Shown here: in pieces, positions 34,986-43,292 of the stretch | Numbering within the stretch: position 1 is the first letter of the stretch | How the letters are laid out: each line of letters begins with the position of its first letter | NCBI RefSeq assembly: GCF_039534125.1 | Contig: NZ_BAAAUV010000002.1 | Coordinates: 496,001-560,000 of the forward strand | From: Actinocorallia longicatena | Lineage (GTDB): Bacteria; Actinomycetota; Actinomycetes; Streptosporangiales; Streptosporangiaceae | Reading direction: 5' to 3' | Length of the DNA: 64,000 nucleotides | Notes under the pieces: generated by a model | Database searches by the model: none | What the model saw: only the letters and a program-made list of their open reading frames with translations | Told to the model about the DNA's origin: nothing | Position numbers and translations under genes: made by a program

Positions 34986-35556
34986 GGTTGGCGCGGGCCC
35001 GCTCCTCGAAGCGGGCCTTGGCCGTGGGGCCGTGGAACAGCTCGCCCAGGCCGAGGAGCTGGTCGAGGACCGCGGCGCGCCCGGCCCTGAAGTACTCCTC
35101 CGGCACGAAGTGGTACTCCTCCCGGACGGCCGCCGTGTACGCGGCGTAGTCCTCCGCCCCGGCGGCGAGGATCGCGAGGTCGGCGTCGCACAGGACGCGC
35201 CCGTCGCGGTCCTCGGGGGCGTGGGTCCTGGTCATCCTGACCAGCGCGGCGACCCGGGCGGTGCGCTCGGGCTCCAGGTCGGTGTCGCCGAGCATGCGCT
35301 CGGCCAGGATCGCGCTGCGCTCCTCGTTGTCGTCGCGGCTCGGGTCGTAGACGGCGTCGTGGAACCAGGCCGCCAGCCGGACGACGTCGGGGTCGTCCGC
35401 GTCGCCGGCGAGCTCGTCGACGAGGTCGAGCACCGCCTCCAGATGCTCGATCGTGTGGTACTTCCGGTGCTCTTCGGCGTACCGTGCGAGGAGTTCCTCG
35501 CCGAGCCTCCGGGTCTGCTCGCCCGCCAGTGCCGTCCAGCGCTCCACCAGATCCAT
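34930..35556 (-). CDS. HD-domain metal-dependent phosphohydrolase-like protein
   Basis: 208 residues. Metal-binding residues are in RKYHTIEHLEAVL (His), AAWFHDAVYDPS (His-Asp) and LCDADLAILAAG (Asp), giving the H...HD...D layout of HD domains. Substrate unknown; related actinomycete proteins are annotated as HD-domain or methyl-accepting-type hydrolases without data. ATG start. The gene converges with DUF4031 (56-base overlap) and is divergent from the siderophore operon. Confidence 0.88.
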   Translation of the reverse strand: MDLVERWTALAGEQTRRLGEELLARYAEEHRKYHTIEHLEAVLDLVDELAGDADDPDVVRLAAWFHDAVYDPSRDDNEERSAILAERMLGDTDLEPERTARVAALVRMTRTHAPEDRDGRVLCDADLAILAAGAEDYAAYTAAVREEYHFVPEEYFRAGRAAVLDQLLGLGELFHGPTAKARFEERARANLTAELALLRTSDAAGPTT

Positions 35557-35597
35557 GCGGTCAATATCCCACGAGAGGGAAGGCACTCTCGATAAGG

Positions 35598-35616
35598 TTA
35601 GGGAAGGCTTACCTAA
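35598..35616. promoter_or_regulatory. Iron box (IdeR/DmdR operator)
   Basis: TTAGGGAAGGCTTACCTAA matches the 19-bp actinobacterial consensus TTAGGTTAGGCTNACCTAA at nearly every position. It ends nine bases before the ATP-grasp start and should repress the operon when iron is plentiful. One of the clearest regulatory sites in the window. Confidence 0.9.
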
Positions 35617-35625
35617 GGGGGTTGG

Positions 35626-36711
35626 GTGCGGCTTTTCGTGGTGACGGGCAAGGTCACCGATTCGGTGATCGAGGGGTTCCTTCCCGCGGCCGCGCGGCTC
35701 GGGCTGGACGTCACGCTGCTCAGCGACCGGCCCGGCGACTACCCCGGGCACCGGGTGATCGGCTGCGACGTCACCGACTACCGGGAGATCGTCCAGGTGG
35801 GACGGCCGGACGCCTACTTCTCCAACAGCGACCACCTCCAGGCCGCGACGGCCCTCGCCGCCTCCTTCCACGACCTGCCGGGCAAGGACTGGAAGGCCGC
35901 GCTGCGCTGCAAGAACAAGGCGCTGATGCGGCGGGCGCTGGGCGACGTCGGCGCCTGGGAGTGGCCCGTCCCCGCCGACGCGCCGTTCCCGCTGGTGGTC
36001 AAGCCGCGGGAGGGCGTGGCCAGCGAGGACGTCGTGCTGGTCCGCTCCGCCGCCGAGCTGGCCGCACTGCCGGACTTCGGGCGTCCGATGGTCGCCGAGG
36101 AGTACCTGCGGGGCGAGCTGCACACCCTGGAGACCCTGAACGGCCGGGTCATCGGCTCCTTCCACACGACGGTCTCTCCCGAGCCGTACTTCATCGAGGA
36201 GCGGCTCGACTGGGCTCAGCCGCCGCCGGAGACCCCGCAGGTGCTCGCCGCGCTCGCCGGGCTCGGCGTCGGCCTCGGGGCCTGCCACACCGAGTTCATC
36301 GTCGGCGGCGGGCGGGCGCGGATCGTCGAGGTCAACTACCGGGTCATCGGCGACCACTGCGACTTCCTGCTCGCCGACCTGCTCGGCCGCGACCTGTTCG
36401 CCGACATCCTGCGCGCCCATCTCGGCGAGCCGGTCGAGATCACGCCGGGGCCGGCCGCCGCGGCCTCGGTCGACTACGTCCTCGCGACCTCCTCGGGCAC
36501 CCTGACGTCCGCGCCGCCCTTCACCGAGACCGTCATCGGCGACGTCCGGCTGACCTACCGGCCGCAGCTCCCTGTCGGCTCCCGGGTCGAGCACACCCAC
36601 ACCAACCGGGACTATCTCGGCACGATCCAGGCCGTCGGGCCCACCACCGCCGCGGTGGACGCCGCGCTGCTCGCCTTCCGCGCCGCCCGCTCCTGGGACC
36701 TCACCGCGTGA
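35626..36711 (+). CDS. ATP-grasp ligase of siderophore biosynthesis (PvsA-like)
   Basis: 361 residues, ATP-grasp fold. The central domain (~105-300) has PLVVKPREGVASEDVVLV with the nucleotide-binding Lys, the MVAEEYLRGELHTLETL region, and ARIVEVNYRVIGDH with metal-binding Glu and Asn. Such ligases form amide bonds through acyl phosphates; in vibrioferrin synthesis the ATP-grasp PvsA acts with two NIS synthetases, and this operon has the same trio. GTG start with AAGGGGG upstream, directly behind the iron box. The stop overlaps the next start (GTGA). The substrate is inferred by analogy. Confidence 0.85.
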   Translation: MRLFVVTGKVTDSVIEGFLPAAARLGLDVTLLSDRPGDYPGHRVIGCDVTDYREIVQVGRPDAYFSNSDHLQAATALAASFHDLPGKDWKAALRCKNKALMRRALGDVGAWEWPVPADAPFPLVVKPREGVASEDVVLVRSAAELAALPDFGRPMVAEEYLRGELHTLETLNGRVIGSFHTTVSPEPYFIEERLDWAQPPPETPQVLAALAGLGVGLGACHTEFIVGGGRARIVEVNYRVIGDHCDFLLADLLGRDLFADILRAHLGEPVEITPGPAAAASVDYVLATSSGTLTSAPPFTETVIGDVRLTYRPQLPVGSRVEHTHTNRDYLGTIQAVGPTTAAVDAALLAFRAARSWDLTA

Positions 36712-38096
36712 ACGACGGAGAACTCGGCGCGCGGGTGCTGTCGGCCCTGGCGCGCGAACGGTACGCGGGCCTGCACCTGCTGGACCTGCCGCGCGAGCCC
36801 GACGGCTTCGTCTCCGGCACCCGGTTCACGCCGCCGGTCCCGCTGGAGCAGGTCCTCGCCCTGGTCCGCGCCGCCGCCGACCCCGGCGACGACGTGGCCG
36901 CCTTCGAGCGCGAGTGCCGCGAGACCCTCGCCCTGCACGCGATGGAGCTGCCGGAGGTCCGGCCGGGACCGACCCGCCACGACGCATTGGCCGCCCGGCT
37001 CGGCCATCCGGTCCATCCCCTGGGCCGCTGCAAGCTCGGGCTGTCGCCCGCCGAGCTCCGCGCCTACGCCCCGGAGTTCCAGCCGTCCTTCGAGCTCTGC
37101 TGGACGGGCGTCGCCGACCCGGTCACGGCGGGCGTCCTGCCCGGCTGGTGGCCCTCCCCCGGTGAGCTGGGCCTCCGGGGCGCGGCGGTCTTCCCCGTGC
37201 ATCCGCTGACCGTCGCGCGGGGCCTGGTGACCGGCCCGGTCGCCCGGCATCTCGGCGTGGCGCCGACCCTGTCCATGCGGACGCTCGCGGTCACCGCGAC
37301 CGAGCACGTCAAGGTGCCGATGCCGACGAGCACGCTCGGCGCCAGGAACGTCCGGGCGATCAAGCCGGGCACCCTGCAGGACGGGGCGAAGGTGCAGCGG
37401 ATCCTGGCGCGGGCCGCGGCCGAGACCGGGGCGCCGGTGCTCCTCGCCGACGAGCAGACCTACGGCCACGCCCGCGACCCCTATCTCGGGTACCTGGTGC
37501 GGCGGATGCCGGCCGCCGGGTCCGTCCCGGTCGCGGCGCTGCTCGCCCCGGGCGTCCTGGACGAGCTGTGCGACGACGTCGAGGCGTTCTTCTCCGGCTA
37601 CCTGCGCGTGCTGTTCGGCTGGAACGCCGCCCTGTTCGAGCGGTACGGGATCGCGCTGGAGGCCCACCAGCAGAACGTCGCGGTCACCCGGAGGGGCGAA
37701 CTGGTCGTCAAGGACAACGACGGCGCGCTGTTCGACGAGATCCGCCATGCCGGGGAGGAGTTCGACGATCCCCGCCTGAAGGGCGACCGGGAAGCCCTCG
37801 CCCGGGTCTTCGTGACGATCACCCTGCACCTGTGCGCGGGCGCGCTCGCCTTCGGCCTCGCCGAGCGGGGCCTGCTGCCGCTGCGCACCGGCCTGGCCCT
37901 GGTCAGGGACCGGCTCGACGAGGCCGTCACCGATCCGTTCCTGCGGGCCCGCACCCTGGACGCCGACCGGCTGCCCGCCAAGGCGATGCTCACCGCCGGA
38001 ACCCTCGTCCCGAAGCGGCGCACCGGGGCGGCCGACATCAACAAACACTACGGGCCGGACGGCCCCAACTACCTTCGGGAGCCGACGTGCTGCTGA
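36708..38096 (+). CDS. IucA/IucC family NIS synthetase (first)
   Basis: 462 residues. The family motif GHPVHPLGRCKLGLS is at ~103-117, the ATP-binding segment SMRTLAVTATEHVKVPMPTS lies mid-protein, and the C-terminal loop is LEAHQQNVAVTRRGELVVKD followed by NDG. NIS synthetases adenylate a citrate-type carboxylate and couple it to an amine or alcohol. It is shorter than the usual 580-620 residues, and the last motif reads KDNDG where RD is more usual. The GTG overlaps the ATP-grasp stop, and the 3' end overlaps the next gene by 10 bases. Likely coupled. Confidence 0.88.
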   Translation: MNDGELGARVLSALARERYAGLHLLDLPREPDGFVSGTRFTPPVPLEQVLALVRAAADPGDDVAAFERECRETLALHAMELPEVRPGPTRHDALAARLGHPVHPLGRCKLGLSPAELRAYAPEFQPSFELCWTGVADPVTAGVLPGWWPSPGELGLRGAAVFPVHPLTVARGLVTGPVARHLGVAPTLSMRTLAVTATEHVKVPMPTSTLGARNVRAIKPGTLQDGAKVQRILARAAAETGAPVLLADEQTYGHARDPYLGYLVRRMPAAGSVPVAALLAPGVLDELCDDVEAFFSGYLRVLFGWNAALFERYGIALEAHQQNVAVTRRGELVVKDNDGALFDEIRHAGEEFDDPRLKGDREALARVFVTITLHLCAGALAFGLAERGLLPLRTGLALVRDRLDEAVTDPFLRARTLDADRLPAKAMLTAGTLVPKRRTGAADINKHYGPDGPNYLREPTCC

Positions 38097-39571
38097 CCCG
38101 CGTCACCGCGGACGAAGCCACCGCAACCGCCCTCCTCAACTGCCTGCTCCGGGAGATCTCCGTGCCCGCCGGGCGGGTCAGGGCCGAGGCCGGCAGGGTG
38201 GAGATCGCGCTCGCGCACACCGTGCTGACGGCGTCGGGGGCGCCGGCGGGACCCTCCTGGCGGCTCCGCGGGCCGTTCGTCGCGGACGGCTCCGAGCTGA
38301 CCTGGTACGAGGTGGCGGAACTCGTCGCGGCCGAGCTGACCGCGGTGACGGGCGAGGAGAACCCCGAGTTCCTGGCCCAGGTCGTCTCCAGCCACGAGGC
38401 GATGGCCGCGATCATGGCGACGCGTGAGCACCGGACCTCCGATCCGATGCTGGATTCCGAGCAGTCGCTGGTCGTGGGGCACCGCTTCCATCCGTCGCCG
38501 AAGTCGCGGCAGGGCACGCCCGAGACGTGGCTGCCCTACGCCCCGGAGACCGGCGCCCGGTTCCGGCTGAAGCGCCTGGCCGTCGCCCCCGGGCTGCTCT
38601 GCGGCGAGGGCGATTTCCCCGCCGGGCTCGACGGGGAGCTGCTGCCCGTCCACCCCTGGCAGTGGCGGCTGCTGCGGGACAGGCCCGCGATGCGGCGGGC
38701 GCTCGGCCGGGGCCTGCTGCGCGAGGCCGAGGACGGCCCCGAGGTCGTGCCGACCTCCTCGGTGCGGACCGTCCACGTGCCCTCCGCGGGGATGTTCGCC
38801 AAGTTCAGCCTCGACGTGCGGATCACCAACTGCGTCCGCAAGAACTCCTGGTACGAGCTGGAGGCGGCACCGGCGCTGACCCGGATGCTCAAGCCGCTGA
38901 TGGGCGACTCGCTGCTCGGCGAGCCCGCCTACCGGACGGTCGCGCTCGCCGATCGCGGCCTCTACGAGGGGCTCGGGGTGATCCTCCGCGAGGGCGCACC
39001 CGCCGAGGCGGTGATGGCCGCGGCACTGGCCGACCCCGAGGGCGCCTTCCTGCCCTCCCCCGCCGACCCCGTCGAGTGGTTCGCGGCCTATGTGGAGAAG
39101 GTCGCCGTGCCGGTGCTGGAGTTGTTCTTCGCCCACGGCGTGGTCCTCGAACCGCATCTGCAGAACGTCCTGGTCGTGCCCGACCCCGACGGGACGCCGC
39201 AGCGGGCGATCTTCCGCGACCTCGAGGGCACCAAGCTCCTGCCCGGACGCGATCTGCCCGGTCTGCCGCGGCGCGTCCGCGACGCGATGACCTATGACGA
39301 GGACCGCGGCTGGCACCGGGTCGCCTACTGCCTGTTCGTGAACAATCTCGCCGAGATCGCGGCGGCCCTCGCCGACCGCGATCCGGGCGTCGCGGACGAG
39401 CTGTGGACGGCCGCCCGCAAGATCCTCGCCGGTTTCTCCGGGCGGTCCAGGATGCGCGCCGTCCTCGACGGGGCTCCGCTGCCCGCCAAGGCCAACCTGC
39501 TCGCCCGCTGGTCCCGCTCCGCGGACCGGGCCGCGACCTACGTGGAGGTCGACAACCCGCTCCGTTGCTGA
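38087..39571 (+). CDS. IucA/IucC family NIS synthetase (second)
   Basis: 494 residues. VVGHRFHPSPKSRQG is the first motif (~125-139), PTSSVRTVHVPSAGMFAKFS the ATP site, and VLEPHLQNVLVV...FRDLEGTKL the C-terminal loop with the standard RD. It differs clearly from the first synthetase, so the two probably act on different carboxylates of the same citrate-derived scaffold. Somewhat short for the family. GTG start inside the end of the previous gene. It is the last gene of the tightly overlapping iron-controlled unit; no transporter follows. Confidence 0.9.
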   Translation: MLLTRVTADEATATALLNCLLREISVPAGRVRAEAGRVEIALAHTVLTASGAPAGPSWRLRGPFVADGSELTWYEVAELVAAELTAVTGEENPEFLAQVVSSHEAMAAIMATREHRTSDPMLDSEQSLVVGHRFHPSPKSRQGTPETWLPYAPETGARFRLKRLAVAPGLLCGEGDFPAGLDGELLPVHPWQWRLLRDRPAMRRALGRGLLREAEDGPEVVPTSSVRTVHVPSAGMFAKFSLDVRITNCVRKNSWYELEAAPALTRMLKPLMGDSLLGEPAYRTVALADRGLYEGLGVILREGAPAEAVMAAALADPEGAFLPSPADPVEWFAAYVEKVAVPVLELFFAHGVVLEPHLQNVLVVPDPDGTPQRAIFRDLEGTKLLPGRDLPGLPRRVRDAMTYDEDRGWHRVAYCLFVNNLAEIAAALADRDPGVADELWTAARKILAGFSGRSRMRAVLDGAPLPAKANLLARWSRSADRAATYVEVDNPLRC

Positions 39572-39631
39572 AGGTGTCGGTATGTCAGGCTTGGGTACGG
39601 CTCTTGGCCCCGCTGAAAGGGAGCTCGTCCC

Positions 39632-41239
39632 ATGGTCTTCGCCGCGTTCACCGACCGGCTCCGCTCGGCCGCCGACCTCGCCGCGGGGACCGTGAGGGTG
39701 CTGCGCGACAGCGGGATGCTGAGCCCCGTGCGGCCCGACCGGCTGCTCAGGCTGCCGCTCCAGGCCGTCAGGTACGGGCCGACGCCCGCGCTGGCCGGGG
39801 CGGCGGGCGCGCTGCGCTGGCCGGACCGGACGGCGATCATCGACGAGCGGGGCTCGCTGACCTACGCCGAGCTGGAGGCCCGCTCCGCGGCCCAGGCGAC
39901 GGCCCTGCGCCTCGAGGTCGGCGAGGGGCGGAAGGTCGGGATCCTCTGCCGCAACCACCGCGGCTTCGCCGAGGCGGCTCTGGCGGCCTCCCGGCTCGGC
40001 CGCGACGTCGTCTTCCTCAACACCGACTTCTCCGGGCCCCAGCTCGCCCGGGTCCTCGCCCAGGAGGACGTCGCGGTGCTCGTGCACGACGAGGAGTTCA
40101 CGGCCGTCGCCGAGGGATTCGAGGGCGTCCGGGTGATCGCCTGGCACGACCGGCCCGCCGAGCTGCCCACCCTGGACGGGCTGGCGCGGACCCCGGCGGC
40201 CCCGCTGGTCGCCGAGCGGCCGTCGAAGATCGTCATCCTGACGTCGGGGACGACCGGGCATCCCAAGGGCGCCTCGCACGACTTCGGGCCGCTGGCCGCG
40301 CTCAGCCAGGGGTTCGGGCACCTGCTGCGGGTGCCGCTGCGCAGCGGCGGGCCCATCCTGGTCGGGCCGCCGCTCTTCCACGGGCTCGGGCTCACCTATC
40401 TGATGGCCGGGCTGGGCATCGGCGCGCCCGTCGTGCTGATGCGCCGCTTCGACGCCGCGACCGCCGCGAAACTGGTCGAGGAGCACCGCGCCGAGGTCCT
40501 CGTGGCCGTCCCGGTGATGCTCCAGCGGCTGCTCGACGAGGTCCGCGGCGGCTCCCTCGCCTCCCTGCGCGTCGTGCTCTCCGGCGGGGCGGCGCTGCAT
40601 CCGCACCTCGCGTGCCGGTTCCTCGACCGGTTCGGCGACGTCCTCTACAACGCCTACGGCGCCAGCGAGACCGGCTGGGCGACCATCGCGACCCCCGCCG
40701 ACCTGCGGGAGGCCCCCGGCACCGTCGGACGCCCCACGCTCGGCACCAGGGCCCGCGTCCTCGGCGACGACGGACACGAGCTCCCGGCGGGCGAGATCGG
40801 CACCCTCTTCCTCGACGCGGGCCTGAAGTTCCGCGGCTACACCGGCGGCGGCACCAAGGAGCAGATCGACGGCATGACCAGCACGGGTGACCTCGGCCAC
40901 CTCGATGCGGCGGGCCGGGTGTTCATCGACGGCCGCTCCGACGACATGATCGTCTCCGGTGGGGAGAACGTCTTCCCCGCCGAGGTCGAGGACGTCCTGG
41001 ACGCCCATCCCGAGGTCGCGGAGGCGGCCGTGGCCGGGGTCGAGGACGAGCGGTTCGGCCAGCGGCTGGCCGCCTGGGTCGTCCGGGTCCCCGGGTCGTC
41101 GGTCTCCGAGGCCGAGCTCCAGGCCCATGTGAAGGCCGAACTCGCCCGCTACAAGGTGCCCCGGGAGATCACCTTCGTCCCCGAGCTGCCCCGGACCACC
41201 ACGGGAAAAATCAGGCACAAGGCGCTTCAGGAGCGGTGA
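39632..41239 (+). CDS. AMP-forming acyl-CoA synthetase/ligase
   Basis: 535 residues of the ANL superfamily. The P-loop-like ILTSGTTGHPKGASHD, YNAYGASETGWATIA, the TGDLGHLDAAGRVFIDGR segment and the catalytic Lys in TTTGKIRHKALQ are all seen. It activates a carboxylic acid as AMP ester and then usually transfers it to CoA. It has its own ribosome site and a 60-base gap after the siderophore genes, so co-transcription is possible but not certain. Its substrate could be a fatty acid or a siderophore building block. Confidence 0.9.
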   Translation: MVFAAFTDRLRSAADLAAGTVRVLRDSGMLSPVRPDRLLRLPLQAVRYGPTPALAGAAGALRWPDRTAIIDERGSLTYAELEARSAAQATALRLEVGEGRKVGILCRNHRGFAEAALAASRLGRDVVFLNTDFSGPQLARVLAQEDVAVLVHDEEFTAVAEGFEGVRVIAWHDRPAELPTLDGLARTPAAPLVAERPSKIVILTSGTTGHPKGASHDFGPLAALSQGFGHLLRVPLRSGGPILVGPPLFHGLGLTYLMAGLGIGAPVVLMRRFDAATAAKLVEEHRAEVLVAVPVMLQRLLDEVRGGSLASLRVVLSGGAALHPHLACRFLDRFGDVLYNAYGASETGWATIATPADLREAPGTVGRPTLGTRARVLGDDGHELPAGEIGTLFLDAGLKFRGYTGGGTKEQIDGMTSTGDLGHLDAAGRVFIDGRSDDMIVSGGENVFPAEVEDVLDAHPEVAEAAVAGVEDERFGQRLAAWVVRVPGSSVSEAELQAHVKAELARYKVPREITFVPELPRTTTGKIRHKALQER

Positions 41240-41280
41240 TCCGCTCGCACAACCGCCGCATATGCGATAGATAGGCAGGC

Positions 41281-41937
41281 ATGACTGCCGAGGAGACCCC
41301 CGAAGCCCCCGACGTCGCCGCCGAGCCCGCCGCGTCCGCCGAGCCGGAAGAGGCCGCTGAGCCCGAAAAGGCCGCCGAAACGGCCGAGGCCGCGGACCTC
41401 GACGAGGCCGAGGAGCCCGAAGCGGCCGCCTCCGCCCCGCCGGAGGACGTTCTGGAGGCCGGGGCCGCCCTCGGCGAGCCGGTCGCGGAGGAGCCCGACC
41501 CGCGCCTGACCACGCTGAAGATCGCCCTCGTGCTGGACGCGGTGCTGCTGTGCGCCGCCGTGGCCGCCCTCGGCATCCTGGCCAACAAGAACACGGGACT
41601 GCTGGCGGCCTGCGGCGCGGTGATCATCGTGCTCTGCCTGATCGCCGGCGCGCTGATCCGCCGGACGGCCAGGCTCCGCACCCCGGCCGTCGTGCTCTTC
41701 GAGGACGGCCTGGTCCACGCCTCGACCGGCGAGCCCGTCGCCATCGCCTGGGACGACGTGAAGCTCGCCTACATCACGCCCGGCAAGCTGATCATCCTTC
41801 AGCCGGAGAACGGCCCGGACTTCACCCTCCGCGCGCCGGTCAGCAATCTCGCCAAGATCGAGTCGGCGATCCGCAAGGGCGTGGCCCGCGACCGGATCCG
41901 CCGCGGCCTGCCGCCGAAGAACCTCGCGGCCGTCTGA
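41281..41937 (+). CDS. Membrane protein with acidic Ala/Glu-rich N-terminus, PH-like C-terminus
   Basis: 218 residues. The first ~75 are a low-complexity Ala/Glu/Pro acidic tail; two transmembrane helices (LKIALVLDAVLLCAAVAAL and LLAACGAVIIVLCLIAGAL) follow at ~80-125; and the C-terminal ~90 residues look like a bacterial PH-like domain (VVLFEDGLVHASTGEPVAIA then WDDVKLAYI). Function unknown. ATG start. It could be co-expressed with the upstream ligase, 41 bases away. Confidence 0.75.
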   Translation: MTAEETPEAPDVAAEPAASAEPEEAAEPEKAAETAEAADLDEAEEPEAAASAPPEDVLEAGAALGEPVAEEPDPRLTTLKIALVLDAVLLCAAVAALGILANKNTGLLAACGAVIIVLCLIAGALIRRTARLRTPAVVLFEDGLVHASTGEPVAIAWDDVKLAYITPGKLIILQPENGPDFTLRAPVSNLAKIESAIRKGVARDRIRRGLPPKNLAAV

Positions 41938-41970
41938 GCGGACGCGAGGCGGGAGCTCTCAGGACAGGGC

Positions 41971-42306
41971 TTAAGCCACCTGGTCGAGGGCGCTCTCGCG
42001 GGCGGCGCGGCAGACGCGCGCCAGGTCGATCAGGGCCTGGCTGCGGCGTTCCTCCAGGGGGCGGGGGTCGCCCGGGGTCGCGGCGGCGAGGGTGTCGAGG
42101 ACGAGGGAGAACACCGGCCAGTCCGCGGGGGCGATGAAGCCGCGCAGGTCGAAGCCCTCCTCCTCCGCCTCGGAGAAGTCGACGTTGTGCAGGAACGTGG
42201 CGAGTGCGGCCTCGGCGGCGACCACGCCGATGCGCATCGCCAGGACCGCGGGGGAAGCGTCAGTAGAACCCACGTTCGAGACCCTACCCGTACACGCGTT
42301 CGACAT
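41971..42306 (-). CDS. Small cytoplasmic protein of unknown function
   Basis: 111 residues from the ATG at 42306, or 100 from a GTG at 42273 whose upstream GTAGGG is a weak ribosome site. The body (MRIGVVAAEAALATFLHNVDF, then an acidic segment and FIAPADWPVFSLVLDTLAAA) is helical and acidic. No family is recognised. It converges with the PH-like membrane gene. Confidence 0.6.
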   Translation of the reverse strand: MSNACTGRVSNVGSTDASPAVLAMRIGVVAAEAALATFLHNVDFSEAEEEGFDLRGFIAPADWPVFSLVLDTLAAATPGDPRPLEERRSQALIDLARVCRAARESALDQVA

Positions 42307-42349
42307 TCAAGCGGATGTTCGAAGCGTTACCGGCCTCGGGATCCGGTCG

Positions 42350-42838
42350 TCACGGGGCCGCCGCGCAGACGTATCCGGCGTCGTTCGTGCGCTTGACGTC
42401 GGCTCCCGCCGCCTCCAGCAGGGCCACGAGCGCGGCCACCCCGAGCCCCGCGTCGGCGAGCACGATGCCCGCTCCCGGGCGGCTCACCCGTACCAGCTCG
42501 CCGACCACGGCCGCGGGGTCGGCGGCCGAGCCCAGGGCGTCGCGGCACAGCAGGAGGGTGAAGGTCCGGTCGAGGTGCGGCAGCCGCTCGGCGGGCCCCA
42601 CCAGGAACGTGACGTTCGTCAGCGCGTCGCGGTCGGCGGCGCGCTTGCCCTCCAGCAGCACCTCGGCCCTGGTGTCGACCGCGCTGGCGTGACGGACCCT
42701 CCGGGCGATCGCCCGCGACACCTCGGCGGAGCCGGCGTAGACCTCGAGGCAGATGTCCTCGAGATCGAGTTCCGGCTCCGTGAAACGGACGAAATCCTGC
42801 ACCGTGGCTGCGAACGTCTCCTCGTGGGTCACCGTCAC
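42350..42838 (-). CDS. Methyltransferase-like protein, degenerate
   Basis: 162 residues with a class I SAM-methyltransferase layout: LEVYAGSAEVSRAIARRV stands in place of the glycine-rich motif I, NVTFLVGPAERLPHLDRTF is like motif II/III, and LVRVSRPGAGIVLADAG like motif V. The usual GxGxG is reduced to YAGSAE, and the protein is short, so catalysis is uncertain. GTG start. It lies 74 bases downstream of the roadblock-type gene on the same strand and may belong to that unit. Confidence 0.68.
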   Translation of the reverse strand: MTVTHEETFAATVQDFVRFTEPELDLEDICLEVYAGSAEVSRAIARRVRHASAVDTRAEVLLEGKRAADRDALTNVTFLVGPAERLPHLDRTFTLLLCRDALGSAADPAAVVGELVRVSRPGAGIVLADAGLGVAALVALLEAAGADVKRTNDAGYVCAAAP

Positions 42839-42911
42839 GCGTCCTCCCGGGAAGTAGTTCCCAGGAGCATGCCCCGAACATCGCTCGGTGACTAGCCTTG
42901 GGTGAGAAGGA

Positions 42912-43292
42912 TCACGCTGGGGTGGCGGCCGCCATCGCTCCGGCGATCGCGAGAGCCGTCGGCCTGGCCTCGAGGTGGAGGTGGCCGATCAGGGCCTCGG
43001 GGCCGGTGAGCAGGGCCAGGGCCGCCCGGGGGCCGCAGGCGTAGATCGCCAGATGGCCGCCGGTGCAGCGGATCACGACCTCCTGGAAGTCGCCCTCGCA
43101 GACGATGTCGGCGAAGCGGTTGCTGAGCGACAGTTCGGTGGCCGTCAGGGCGGCCACATGGTCGGGTTCGACCCCCTCGGGCAGGTCGGCGGCGACGAGG
43201 AAACCGTCGCAGGTGGCGACGAGACCGCCCCTGAGGTGCGGAACGCGGTCGCGCAGCGCACGGAGTTCGGCCAGGACAAGATCGTCAGTCAT
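42912..43292 (-). CDS. Roadblock/LC7 domain protein
   Basis: 126 residues, a single roadblock fold: the helix LAELRALRDRVPHLRGGLVA, strand CDGFLVAADLP, helix HVAALTATELSLSNRFADIV, then strands EVVIRCTGGHLAIYACG. In actinomycete conservons such proteins are GAP-like partners of small GTPases. Here no histidine kinase or GTPase is present. The ATG overlaps the stop of the DUF4388-like gene (ATGA). Confidence 0.82.
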   Translation of the reverse strand: MTDDLVLAELRALRDRVPHLRGGLVATCDGFLVAADLPEGVEPDHVAALTATELSLSNRFADIVCEGDFQEVVIRCTGGHLAIYACGPRAALALLTGPEALIGHLHLEARPTALAIAGAMAAATPA

